Below, piece by piece: positions 1-9,836 of a stretch of 64,000 nucleotides of DNA. The translations under genes were made by a program, and so were the position numbers. The stretch lies in contig NC_092576.1 of NCBI RefSeq assembly GCF_037975245.1, positions 8,341,501 to 8,405,500 on the forward strand. The letters are read 5' to 3'. The stretch's first letter is position 1. Every line of letters begins with the position of its first letter. Under the pieces are notes generated by a model. That model made no database searches and had not been told where the DNA came from. It saw nothing but the letters and a program-made list of their open reading frames with translations. Source of the DNA: Apostichopus japonicus (lineage: Eukaryota; Echinodermata; Holothuroidea; Aspidochirotida; Stichopodidae).

Positions 1-368
1 TTCAATTTCGTCAAATTTTGAAAATATGTCGAATTAATATCATCAAGCAATAGCTTACCATTGTTAATAAAGGATAACTCTCTTAAGTTACTCAGACCGG
101 CGAGAAACCGCCAGTCACCAGTTTGAATGAAGGTTGAATTACTATTGCTTATGACCAGAGCCGCCAATTTATGAGAGAGTTCCTTTTCAAACTGGTCGGA
201 ACTATTTGACATAAGTTTGCTGCAAACTAGAGTATAATATAACGGACAACAGTTGGACGGGGTAGGATTCTCGCAGTCATCATATACATCCCAATATAAA
301 CCACACGTTTTAGAACATATTTTCAAAACTAGAAATGTCAAAGTCGCGAGAATAAAGTATTGAGACAT
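1..368 (-). CDS. Secreted leucine-rich-repeat protein, N-terminal fragment
   Basis: An open frame of 122 codons runs from an ATG at 368 leftward off the window edge without a stop. The first ~20 residues (MSQYFILATLTFLVLKICSK) look like a signal peptide. A cysteine-rich stretch follows (about residues 18-55, several Cys including a CC pair), then LRR-like segments around residues 85-122 with spaced leucines and asparagines (FLAGLSNLRELSFINN). This order, signal peptide then Cys-rich N-cap then LRRs, is usual for secreted or Toll-like LRR proteins. The partner and role cannot be told from this fragment. No intron is seen inside it. The start was chosen because the signal peptide begins there. 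The family call is moderately sure; a longer receptor is possible because the rest lies outside the window. Confidence 0.6.
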   Translation of the reverse strand, partial: MSQYFILATLTFLVLKICSKTCGLYWDVYDDCENPTPSNCCPLYYTLVCSKLMSNSSDQFEKELSHKLAALVISNSNSTFIQTGDWRFLAGLSNLRELSFINNGKLLLDDINSTYFQNLTKL

Positions 369-1974
369 TGTCCTTGAAAACCTTATTGGCCTTTTTGTGG
401 CAAAAAGACAGCCCAGTAACGAAATGAGTCAAACCCGTGAGAGGGTCTGGATAAAAACTACTATAACGAACACATTGAGTGATATGATCGTCAGCAGGAA
501 GATACCAGTCTTTGTAGGAACCTTACTTAAATTATGTGATCGTTTCTTATAAAACTTTCATACCCGTTCCTTAACGTATTCCGCGCGCGTGCCGTCGTTT
601 CTGTTATAATTCGTTTATGACGGATATTACAATTATTGTTTGATACAAGTTTGATACATTTCTTCTGCTTTCCAAGTTACCTTTAATTTGCGGATATACA
701 ATGCAGAGCTGTTAGGAATGAACATGTCCTCTCTGGATCGCTGTGAAGGTATTCACCCAATGAAACCAACATTTGGTAATGTAGTGATATTTAACCTTAT
801 AGAATCAACATTGATCAACTCCAACAGTTCCTTGGAGAATTATGATAACATATATTTTAATACACAAACTCCAAATGTGTTGAAAATCGTTGGCGATCAA
901 AAGTCGAAAATAGGAAGAGCATTCCTCCCCAAAAAGGTGTATTCATCTGGAGGTGAGGTGTAAACATCACCCGTATACACAGAACAAAGATTCTTGTTAG
1001 CACAACAGAGCGATGAATAAAGTAGCGTCGATACACCAGGACGTTGAAACTAATAAAGCTGATAAACCAGGACAGTTTTATCAAGATATTTGAAATACAT
1101 ATTTCCTCCACAAAATTATCTTGAAAAAATGTATTAGATGCATGAAAATTAATGAGGTATTTTGTCCATAGGAAAAAACTTACTTTAAGGAAATCATATG
1201 CAGTTGTAATAGTCGCATCGATACACCAGAACGGAGTTAGTATTATATACCAGGACAGTTAAGCAAAGACACTGAAATTATGTTTTCCAGAACAAATTCC
1301 TCTTTGTAATTTTTCCATCAGTTCCATGAAAGAATATATTAGCTACATTCAAGAATAGTGAAAACATTTACTTTGACACAACAAGGTTGAGATGTAAATA
1401 GCTGCGTTGATACAATAACCCTCCTAGGACTAAAGTTCACATGATCCATTAGACCGGTGCATAACACATAGAATTTTAATAGTATGTTGGATGTCGTAAA
1501 AATATTCACTTAAATCCTTCTAGTTATGGTATAAAAATGTAACACTGGTCAGTTGATGCTTCATTCTCTCCTGGTATTAAATTTATAGAAAAGGATTTAA
1601 GAATAATCAGGAGACAGCCGCAAAATCTTTCGACAACCTTACCTAGAGAAAAAACAACTGCCAGTAAACTGCTATGTTAAAGTTAGAGTGCCTTACTTTT
1701 GTAACCTATCAGAATCTTCTTCAGTGGCAAACTGAACGCAAACAAATACATCAAGGGACACATATGGACAGACCATTCAATTTTGACAAATTAGTAATGA
1801 ATAATAATATTAATAATGCCAAATGAATATGCAACTCTTATCAGTCAAGACGTGTTCAATCGCGCTTACAACGACAACAAATTACTAACGAAACAGATAA
1901 ATGAATGAATAAATGAAGGGTTAAAGCATGACCACTATCTAGCGGACAACACAAGAACTCCACGGTAGTGCTTA
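369..1974. other. Gene-free stretch upstream of the LRR gene
   Basis: I see no supported gene here. The 91-codon frame at 688-963 has no family resemblance or splice context. The promoter of the leftward LRR gene should lie in the first few hundred bases, but no strong core motif stands out. A degenerate repeat lies at 1018-1590. Confidence 0.5.
1018..1590. repeat. Degenerate ~190-bp tandem repeat, about three units
   Basis: The phrase GTCGATACACCAGGACG near 1025 recurs in altered form near 1213 (GCATCGATACACCAGAACG) and near 1403 (GCGTTGATACAATAACC), about 190 bp apart. Similar AT-rich text follows each. The units are diverged, so the array looks old. Confidence 0.4.
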
Positions 1975-2172
1975 AACCAAAATATAAATAAAGATAGGAG
2001 AAAAGAGAAATCGGTTGATAGTTAACTTACAGAAGTATTCATCGTAATTAATAAAGAGAAAATGTTTTAGACGTTTTTTAATAGAATAGTTTGGAATGAC
2101 ACGGAGTTCTATTGGTATTGTGTTCCATAATTTAGGGCCACATTTGACAAATGAGCAATCAGCGGACTTGGT
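1975..2172 (-). mobile_element. Non-LTR retrotransposon remnant (reverse transcriptase C-terminus)
   Basis: On the minus strand about 66 codons are open, and they contain CGPKLWNTIPIELRVIP followed by a lysine-rich segment KKRLKHFLF. The pattern G-P-x-LWN-x-IP-x-x-LR then K-x-x-L-K-x-x-LF is the typical end of LINE (Jockey/CR1/L2-type) ORF2 proteins. Only the extreme C-terminus remains, with a stop directly upstream at 2173-2175, so it is a dead 5'-truncated copy. The clade cannot be assigned. Confidence 0.7.
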
Positions 2173-2601
2173 TTAAGTTTTTGGTTTGAGTGCAATGGCT
2201 ATGGAGGGAGTGAAACTAATTATATCATTGATTAACTAAATAGGCGCATAGTCATGTAGACATTTATAGACCATCAGTATCATTTTTAATAAGATTATTT
2301 CAAGCACTCCCTATACAATATGCCATGTACCGGCGACTGTGGTTAGTACCATTATGTTGATCGGGGTAACGTAAGTTGGTGTTAAACAAGAGCCCAAGGG
2401 CACTATGGTTCCTTGCTTGTAAGGAATATTTACAAGGGAGCAGCACTGTCCTAAAATTGCTATGTGGTCTGATGTACACACACAATATTATTGCCAAAAA
2501 TATCACAAATCAACTGTTGGTCCTTTCGAGAACCTGTTGAAGACCAGGTGACTAATATGATCAAGAGTTGGCTTTTTTTTTCGTTTACAGAACTCACAGA
2601 A
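2173..2601. other. Gene-free stretch between LINE remnant and tandem repeat
   Basis: Nothing coding or structured is seen apart from an eight-T run near 2574. Confidence 0.4.
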
Positions 2602-5046
2602 CCATCCTAACTGTACTAATTAAGAATTTTAACAAAAACCAAACGAACCTTGATCTCTAATAACTTCGCACACAAAGGTTGCAGAGGAGTCAACTTATGG
2701 ACAATTCAGATCAGAATATGGCCACGAAAATTCAATCAATCAATTTGAAAGAAACTAATACAGGTCACTGGCGGTCAACCTGAGGTCAAAGGTCATCCAA
2801 TGCAGGTCAACTATTGGATTACAATAGCGTTACTCCCAACCTTGACGGACATTTTGTTCTCAAGTTATTGCAAAATACTAGGTTGTGACCCCTAATTGAC
2901 CTTTGTTGACCTCGGATCACATGACCATTATGTTTTGATACGGTCCCTTACCCCATTCACAACTAGTCCCAAAATATCAACCATGTCCGTCGGACCCTGT
3001 CAGTGGGAGTTTCACAAGTTATTACAAACAATAAAAACATTTTGACTCATAATTGACCTTTTGTGACCTTGGATCAGTTATTTTGGAAAACGTGCCCCTA
3101 CAACCTTTACAACTTGTCCCAATATATCAGCCATGTCAGACTTCGTGGCTTGAAGTTGTTGCAAAAATTAGCATAAGTTAGCAGTTTTTTGCACATAAGC
3201 AACCTTGAATGACCTTGGATGACTTGATGGTTTTTATCAAAAATGTTCCCCTTGATGATGTGAAATCTGACCTAATTTTTTTATGTGCTCCAATGTACTG
3301 ACACAGTGTTATTGCTAATAGGGTATCAGAGCCAACATTTGGCACCTTATAACTTGAGAACTGGGTGTCCGATTGAAGCAAGAATTAGTTTCCTCTATAG
3401 AGCACAAGGAGCTCTATCATATATCAAAATATTGACCAACTTTTTTTGTTTGCCCCATATCTCCTTAAATGAGCATATATTTCAAGATTTGACCTTAGAT
3501 TCTTTGACCTGACGGTCAGATGTAGTTTGACACGCTGATTCCAAAAAGCAACATGACAAGTCTGTACGACCATCCTAACTGTACTTATTTAAACAAAAAA
3601 ACTTGACCTATGATAACTTCACACAGGGGTCAACAATAGACAAGTTTGATTGGAAGGTACCTTTGAGATCCGATTATGGCCACCAAAATTCAAATAACCA
3701 AAGAAACTAATGAAGGTCACCGGAGGTCAACCTGAGTTCAAAGGTCACCTAGATGCGGGTCGACTGTTGGATTACAATTGCGTAACTCCCAACCTTGACG
3801 GACATTTTGTTTTCAAGTTATTGCATAAATTCTAGTTTATGACCCCTTACTGACCGTTGTTGACCTTGGATCAAATGACCCTTATGTTTCGAAACGATCC
3901 CTTACCCCATTCATAACTACTCCCAAAATATCAACCATGTCGGATCCTGTCAGTGGGAGTTTCACAAGTAATTACAAACAAAAAAACCTTTTGACCCATA
4001 ATTGACCTTTTGTTACCTTGCATCACATAACGGTTTTATTGGAAAGCGTGCCCCTACTACATCTACAACTTTTCCCAATATACCAGCCATGTCGGACTTC
4101 GTGACTAGAAGTTGTTCTAAAAATTAGAACAATTTTGCATTTTTTTTGGCACATATGTATGTATGTATGTATATGTGATCTTCCCGCAAGCAGGAACTCG
4201 CGAAAGAAGCCATGGAGGCTTAAACATAAGCAACTTTGAATGACCTTGGATGACTTGATGGTTTTGATCAAAAATGTTCCCCTTGATGATATGAAATTTA
4301 TCCTAAATTTGTCATGTGCTCCAATGTACACACACAATGTTATTGCTAATAAGGTATCAGATCCAACCTTTGGCCCCTCATAACTTGAGAACTGGGTGTC
4401 CGATTGAAGCGGGAGTTAGTTCCCTCTATAGAGCACAAAGAGTTCTATCATATATCAAAATACTGTCAAACTGTTTTTGTTTTGCCCCGTATCTCTTAAA
4501 ATGAGCATATTTTTCAAGATTTGACCTTTTGACCTCACGGTCAGATGTAGTTTGACAGGCGGATTACAAAAAGCAACATGACAAGTCTGTTCGACCATCC
4601 TAACTGTACTTATTAAAAAATTAACCTCTCATAACTTCGCACATGAAGGTCGCACAGGGGTCAACCATGGACAAGTTTGATCGGAAGGTACCTTTGAGAT
4701 CCGATTATGGCCACGAAAATTCCAATAACCAAAGAAACTAATGAAGGTCACCGGAGGTTTACCTGAGTTCAAAGGTCACCAAGATGCGGGTAGACTGTTG
4801 GATTACAATTGCGTAACTCCCAACCTTGACGGACATTTTGTTTTCAAGTTATTGCATAAATTCTAGTTTATGACCCCTTATTGACCTTTGTTGACCTTGG
4901 ATCACATGACCTTTATGTTTTGAGACGATCCCTTACCCCATTCATAACTACTCCCAAAATATCAACCATGTCGGATCCTGTCAGTGGGAGTTATTGCTGG
5001 TTTCAATATTTTGGTTTTTGGCCTCTAACTGACCTTTGGTGACCTT
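2602..5046. repeat. ~1-kb tandem repeat, two full units and a partial third
   Basis: The marker ACCATCCTAACTGTACT occurs at about 2602, 3570 and 4594, giving units of about 968 and 1,024 bp. The third unit stops near 4990 and runs into related text to 5046. Long blocks are nearly identical between units two and three. Unit two carries extra sequence near 4141-4215 with a GTAT microsatellite. The units are rich in TGACCT/AGGTCA hexamers (see findings). All frames are broken by stops, so it is not a gene. Confidence 0.85.
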
Positions 5047-5201
5047 CACAGGCACCAAAAACAATAGGGCACACGTTCTCACTATGGCAGATCTCTATAC
5101 CAAGTTTGAGTTAAGTTCAACTTATTCCTTGTTGAGTTACAATGTACCCAAACAAGTGTCGCAGACGCACACACAGACGCACACGCCAACCTGACTACAT
5201 A

Positions 5202-5227
5202 GGTTCCTTTTGCTAAAGCAAGGAACC
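5202..5227. repeat. Imperfect palindrome at the end of the repeat block
   Basis: GGTTCCTTTTGC, a short AT loop, then GCAAGGAACC: the arms pair with a two-base bulge. A CA-rich stretch with GACGCACAC motifs precedes it. It may be the terminal hairpin of a non-autonomous element. Confidence 0.4.
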
Positions 5228-7740
5228 AATAAAAACCAATTTGGAAATGTATCTATCACGAAAATAAATGTTTGCACTGCAGATGACGTATAAGGAACAA
5301 ACGTATTTGTTATTTCTTCTGAAATACAATTCTCATTCGACCACTCAAAATGTATATTATATGCCATCCTTACTCATTAGGAATATAACCCCTGTGACGC
5401 GGTACGAGTACGAAGGTTCTAATATTTTTGACTTATGTTTCTAGAATGACTGGCAGTATTCCAAATGTAATTGAAAATTAAGGTAAGTCATTGACTATGA
5501 AGCCAGAATCTTACTACTGATATACTAGAAGACTGAAAAACACAAGAAAGTAAAACTTTAAACTTTCATCTGCCTTAATTTTATTGTCTATAGTATTCCA
5601 TGAGGGAATGATATAAAAACAAAAAAATCTACATTTACTTCAACGGTATCAGGACAAAGAAGAAAGCCAGCATTGAGAACAAAACAAAACTTCCCCTAAA
5701 AGACATGTCTTTTGTAATCGTTTAAAAAAAAAATGAAATAGCGGAATCGCGTGGCGTTAAAGAACGTAACGATTCATATGGTCGAACAATTTATTGGAAG
5801 AACTAGATTATGTTCTTGTTTTACTCATCTATAGATGCAGCTCTTACCAGTTTCCATTTCAAAATTGTTATCATAACCAGTAACTACAGCAACCTTTTTA
5901 TTTGTTGCCCCTTTTCTTTTTCTTTGATGCATTTTTATTTTCAAAAGGAACTTTCCTCTCCTTGAAAGAAAGAATTTACCATTGTTCCCATGAGTGGTAC
6001 AAAAGTGATAACTTAATGTAGGAAAGCAATAAAAAAAAACATTCTGCTACATAATTTAACACACAAAAACAGCCTTTGTAGTCATCAAGGGCAAGTGGAG
6101 GGAAATGTTGCGCCGTTGTTTAGTTCGATCAGTGCTTACTAGTCGTTTCACTTCCATAAGAAAATTGGGTTGTTGTGTGATGCATGAAAGCAGAATCATC
6201 ACGATTCTTTGTTGGTTTATATCCATGCATATCCCCTGAGCACAGACCTCGCTATATAATGTTACTCGGCAGAGGCCAAAACATTTTGATACAGCGAAGA
6301 ATTATGATTAAAGCTGGAAAGCAAGGCTTCGCCCCAATTTGGCGCTACAGTACCAAACTATTGAAGGAAATGTAAGGTACCCACATGGGGTTTCGAGCCA
6401 GGAATCATGTACCAGGTAGAGGAACACAAAGCCAATCAAGTTTTGCAAAAAAAAATGAAACTTAAAAAGTGCCACTGTACATTAGTTAGAAATTCATTAA
6501 GTTCATGAACAGGGGCAAAAATAGTAAAATATTTATAAAATGAAAAATTAACATGGCAATTATTTTGTGTTACATTGAAACTTATGTACTGGAATACATA
6601 TTATGTAGCGGCAAACAAACGATTGTAACTGTAGCGATATTTCCTGAAGCGTGAAGGTTGTTTTGTGTGAATATTACACGACTAGCACAGAATGATAGAA
6701 AATTGTAATCTAACACAGATAACACCTTCAGTAAAAGACTAGAATTAAATGCATGCTATAGTTCTACTTGAGAAGATGTTTTATTTCCTTCAGCCACATT
6801 GTGCAATGCCCCAAACCACGTGCATCAACAAAAAAACTTTTCTTGACTCAACTTCCATGTTTCTTAAAACTTTATGACAAGCAAAACCCTGTGCCACAGC
6901 GTTTGAAAGAATTTCAAAATTCTAGATATTAGTTTCAAAATGGAGGTTATACAGACTATTTTACATTTTCTCTGGTCCACCCACTGAGTGCTACTTTTTA
7001 TTTATTATTAGAATGATGTCTTAAGGACTTTGCTTTCTGTCAGACTTTTCTACAATATGATGGTTTTACATTTCAGTTTGACGTTTTCCAGGGATTCCCG
7101 ATTATTTAGAACTCAATGTGTTTGTTTCTAATCAACTGGAATCATTTTTAAGTACTAAAGTTAATTTGGTGCAAATAAATATTGAGATTGATTTCAGCTT
7201 GATTAATCTTATTATGAGTGATAGTTGGTAGGCTCTGTCGGAAAATGATGACCAATTTAAGTAAAAAGTGCTTTAATCCATGAAATAAACAATTACAGTA
7301 CTACTGCATTTGCAAATTTGGACTTTTATATAATGGAGACTTCAGCAGCATCAAAGTTAATACGAATTTGGTGTCTTATTTGATTAAAATTCCATTACTT
7401 TTCTGAGTTTTACCGTGGTCAACGGTTTCAAAGGTACTAGTAGAATTTGATGTATTTACTCTCTAGCTTGTGTTTTAGGTTACATTTGGGTGAAAGAGAA
7501 AAAGAAAAGTCCAGAGTATGGAACAACTTATATTCTGAGTGTGTGTGATTGATACATGGTCATGTTTATGCATGACAATTGTAGATATGTTTGACAAATT
7601 CAAGTCCACAGGGTATTCAATCTGTTTCTTGCACAGGAAACATATCCAAAGTCTAATGTGTAGGGAATAGGTATCAAGTTATTTAAATATATGCCTTACC
7701 AGTTACATAAATAACATAAATTCAGAGAACATAACCTGTG
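5228..7740. other. Gene-free stretch
   Basis: AT-rich sequence with short spurious frames only (for example a 63-codon frame at 6184-6375 with no family resemblance). No RNA gene, inverted repeat or array is evident. Confidence 0.4.
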
Positions 7741-8180
7741 CTTTAAAATCCCAAGTTTATATGATGGGTTTAAGTTCTTTTTTTTTTTATATTGTGATAT
7801 TATTAATTTTTTACTTTTTGTATCGCAACAGGTGTCATTAAAATCCCAGTTTGGTTTATTTGATGTGTTAAAGCAGTTCTTTTGTTTTATATTGTGATAT
7901 TATTACTTTTTTGTATCCCTTCGGGGGGGTCATTAAAATCCCAGTTTGGTTTGTTTGATGTGTTAAAGCAGTTCTTTTGTTTGATATTGTGATATTATTA
8001 CTTTTTGTATCCCTGCAGGTGTCATTAAAATCCCAGTTTTGGTTTGTTTGATGTGTTAAAGCATTTCTTTTGTTTTATTGTGATATTAATCCTTTTTTGT
8101 ATCCCTACGGGGGTTATTAAAATCCCAATCTTGGTTATCTATGTGTTAAAGCAGTTCTTTTGTTTCATATGGTGATATTT
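7741..8180. repeat. ~93-bp minisatellite, about five units
   Basis: CATTAAAATCCCAGT recurs at about 7836, 7931 and 8023, and in altered form near 7743 and 8114, giving a period of 91-95 bp. Each unit also holds a GTGATATTATTA block and GTGTTAAAGCAGTTCTTTTG. Confidence 0.8.
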
Positions 8181-8725
8181 TCATATCTCATTACAATTCA
8201 GTGAAACCCATTAGCTTTCACTTTCAACACCAGACAACGAAACCAATTAAAGGAGTTGTTTAGCACAAAATTGGATGAAGATGTAATTTGCAGCATACAG
8301 TATGACTCATGATGCATCATTTCACATCTACAATTTTAATTCTTTAAATATCTTCATCTGATCCTAAACAGGTCTACATTGGTCCATTTTTTTTGGGGGG
8401 GGGGGGGAAGGGTGGAAGATTTTTATCAAATGAATGAAAAGCTTTACCAAATTCTGTGAGGGAAAAGGGTTCCTCAAAGATAGAAAACTCAGTCTGAAAG
8501 GGAATAAATTGCAAGGTATGATAACATGGCCACACCCTTTTCAATACTGAAAACGTAACTGTGAGTATATTTGTCCTTTTTTTTTGGGGGGGGGTGGGGG
8601 TGTAGTGTTAGAATGCAAAGCTGTATCTATAATTATGTGACAATCTCTGTATGAATTCAAAAGTTGCAATTGAAGCAAAACTTAGCAACAAAACAATCAT
8701 CCCTGATATATGTGCCACCAACAGA
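8181..8725. other. Gene-free stretch with two poly-G runs
   Basis: No gene is seen. T-then-G homopolymer runs lie at about 8387-8408 and 8578-8604. Confidence 0.4.
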
Positions 8726-9005
8726 TGCTCTCTTTAACATGATAATGTCACACATCACTGAATATATTACTACCAATGGGGGCTCTCTTTAACATGATAA
8801 TGTCACACATCATTGAATATATTACTACCAATGGGGGCTACCTTTAACATGATGTCACACATCATTGAATATATTACTACCAATGGGGGCTCTCTTTTAC
8901 ATGATAATGTCACACATCATTGAATATATTACTACCAATGGGGGCTCTCTTTAACATGATAATGTCACACATCATTGAATATATTACTACCATGGGGGCT
9001 CTCCT
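8726..9005. repeat. 55-bp minisatellite, about five units
   Basis: Near-identical units start at about 8731, 8786, 8841, 8893 and 8948. Each holds TCTTTAACATGATAATGTCA, CATTGAATATATTACTACCA and a GGGGGCT block. One unit has lost three bases. Confidence 0.85.
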
Positions 9006-9369
9006 GCATATTCACAGAGAGCACTGTCATATCAGTACTCATTTGCATAATCTCTACAGCTTACAGATCCCCGAACAAAATGACCACGTTCGAGTTGAAA
9101 GTTTCCTACAGGCAAGTGAACAACCCCGGATGAAGCTCACAGGTAGATTCCAAAAGAAAGAAAAATACGTGCTTCAGAAAACACAAGTTAAAGGTGCTTA
9201 ACACATTTAATTTAGCTTGAACCTTTGAAAAAACATGTATCAAAAGGTCTCTCCTTCATTAACAACAAAGCCACTGTAGTGATCAACTCACGGCACCACT
9301 ACCATCTACAGTAGTCAAATACTGGGTGTTGCCAAGCTTTGTGGAATTAGGACCCATATGACAGCAACA

Positions 9370-9683
9370 TCTGTTGAGTTTTGGGGCCCAGTTGTATTTG
9401 CTACATGTTTGTAAAAAAAAAAAGATTACTCTGAGCCTATCACTACACCCTATTAATATCATGTGACCGACCACTTTATTGGTATTACCGAAAAGGCTTC
9501 TAATCATAACAACTTGAACGATGAACGTCTGTTGAGTTTTGTGGCCCCGTTGTATTTGCTACATGTTTGTAAAAAAAAAAATTATTACTCTGAGCCTATC
9601 ACTACACCCTATTAACATCATGTGACCACTTTATTGGTACTACCGAAAAGGCTTCGAATCATAACAACTTGAACGATGAACGT
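9370..9683 (-). repeat. 158-bp tandem duplication overlapping the last TMED exon
   Basis: Unit 9370-9527 and unit 9528-9683 match over nearly their full length, including an A10-11 run and the block around CTCTGAGCCTATCACTACAC. The right-hand unit contains the last 66 bases of the TMED coding region with its stop. The left-hand unit is a copy lying in the TMED 3' UTR. The copy has a 4-bp insertion at the former stop context and a Ser-to-Asn change. Confidence 0.85.
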
Positions 9684-9836
9684 TCCCACCAAGATAACAG
9701 ATGTTGCGACTGACCAAAAGCCCACCCGTTCATAGTTGCGTTCTGCAATGTATCTATCCCTGAATTCGATGTTTCGCCAGTTGCGTTGATGGGACTGTGA
9801 TTTAAAGAGGTTTTCTTTGACTGCTGATAAGGTCTC
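9618..9836 (-). CDS. TMED5: TMED exon 5 (last)
   Basis: Acceptor TATTTCAG|GAG, stop TGA at 9618-9620. It encodes the rest of the coiled coil, the membrane helix (FWSVATSVILVGTFIVQVVM) and the cytosolic tail. An AATAAA hexamer lies inside the coding sequence at 9630-9635 (codons for T-N-K). The duplicated copy places a second one at 9475-9480 in the 3' UTR, a plausible poly(A) signal. Confidence 0.9.
   Translation of the reverse strand, partial: ETLSAVKENLFKSQSHQRNWRNIEFRDRYIAERNYERVGFWSVATSVILVGTFIVQVVMIRSLFGSTNKVVT

Noticed and set aside
688-963. 91-codon frame near the left edge
   Set aside because: No family resemblance, no signal peptide, no splice sites that join it to anything.
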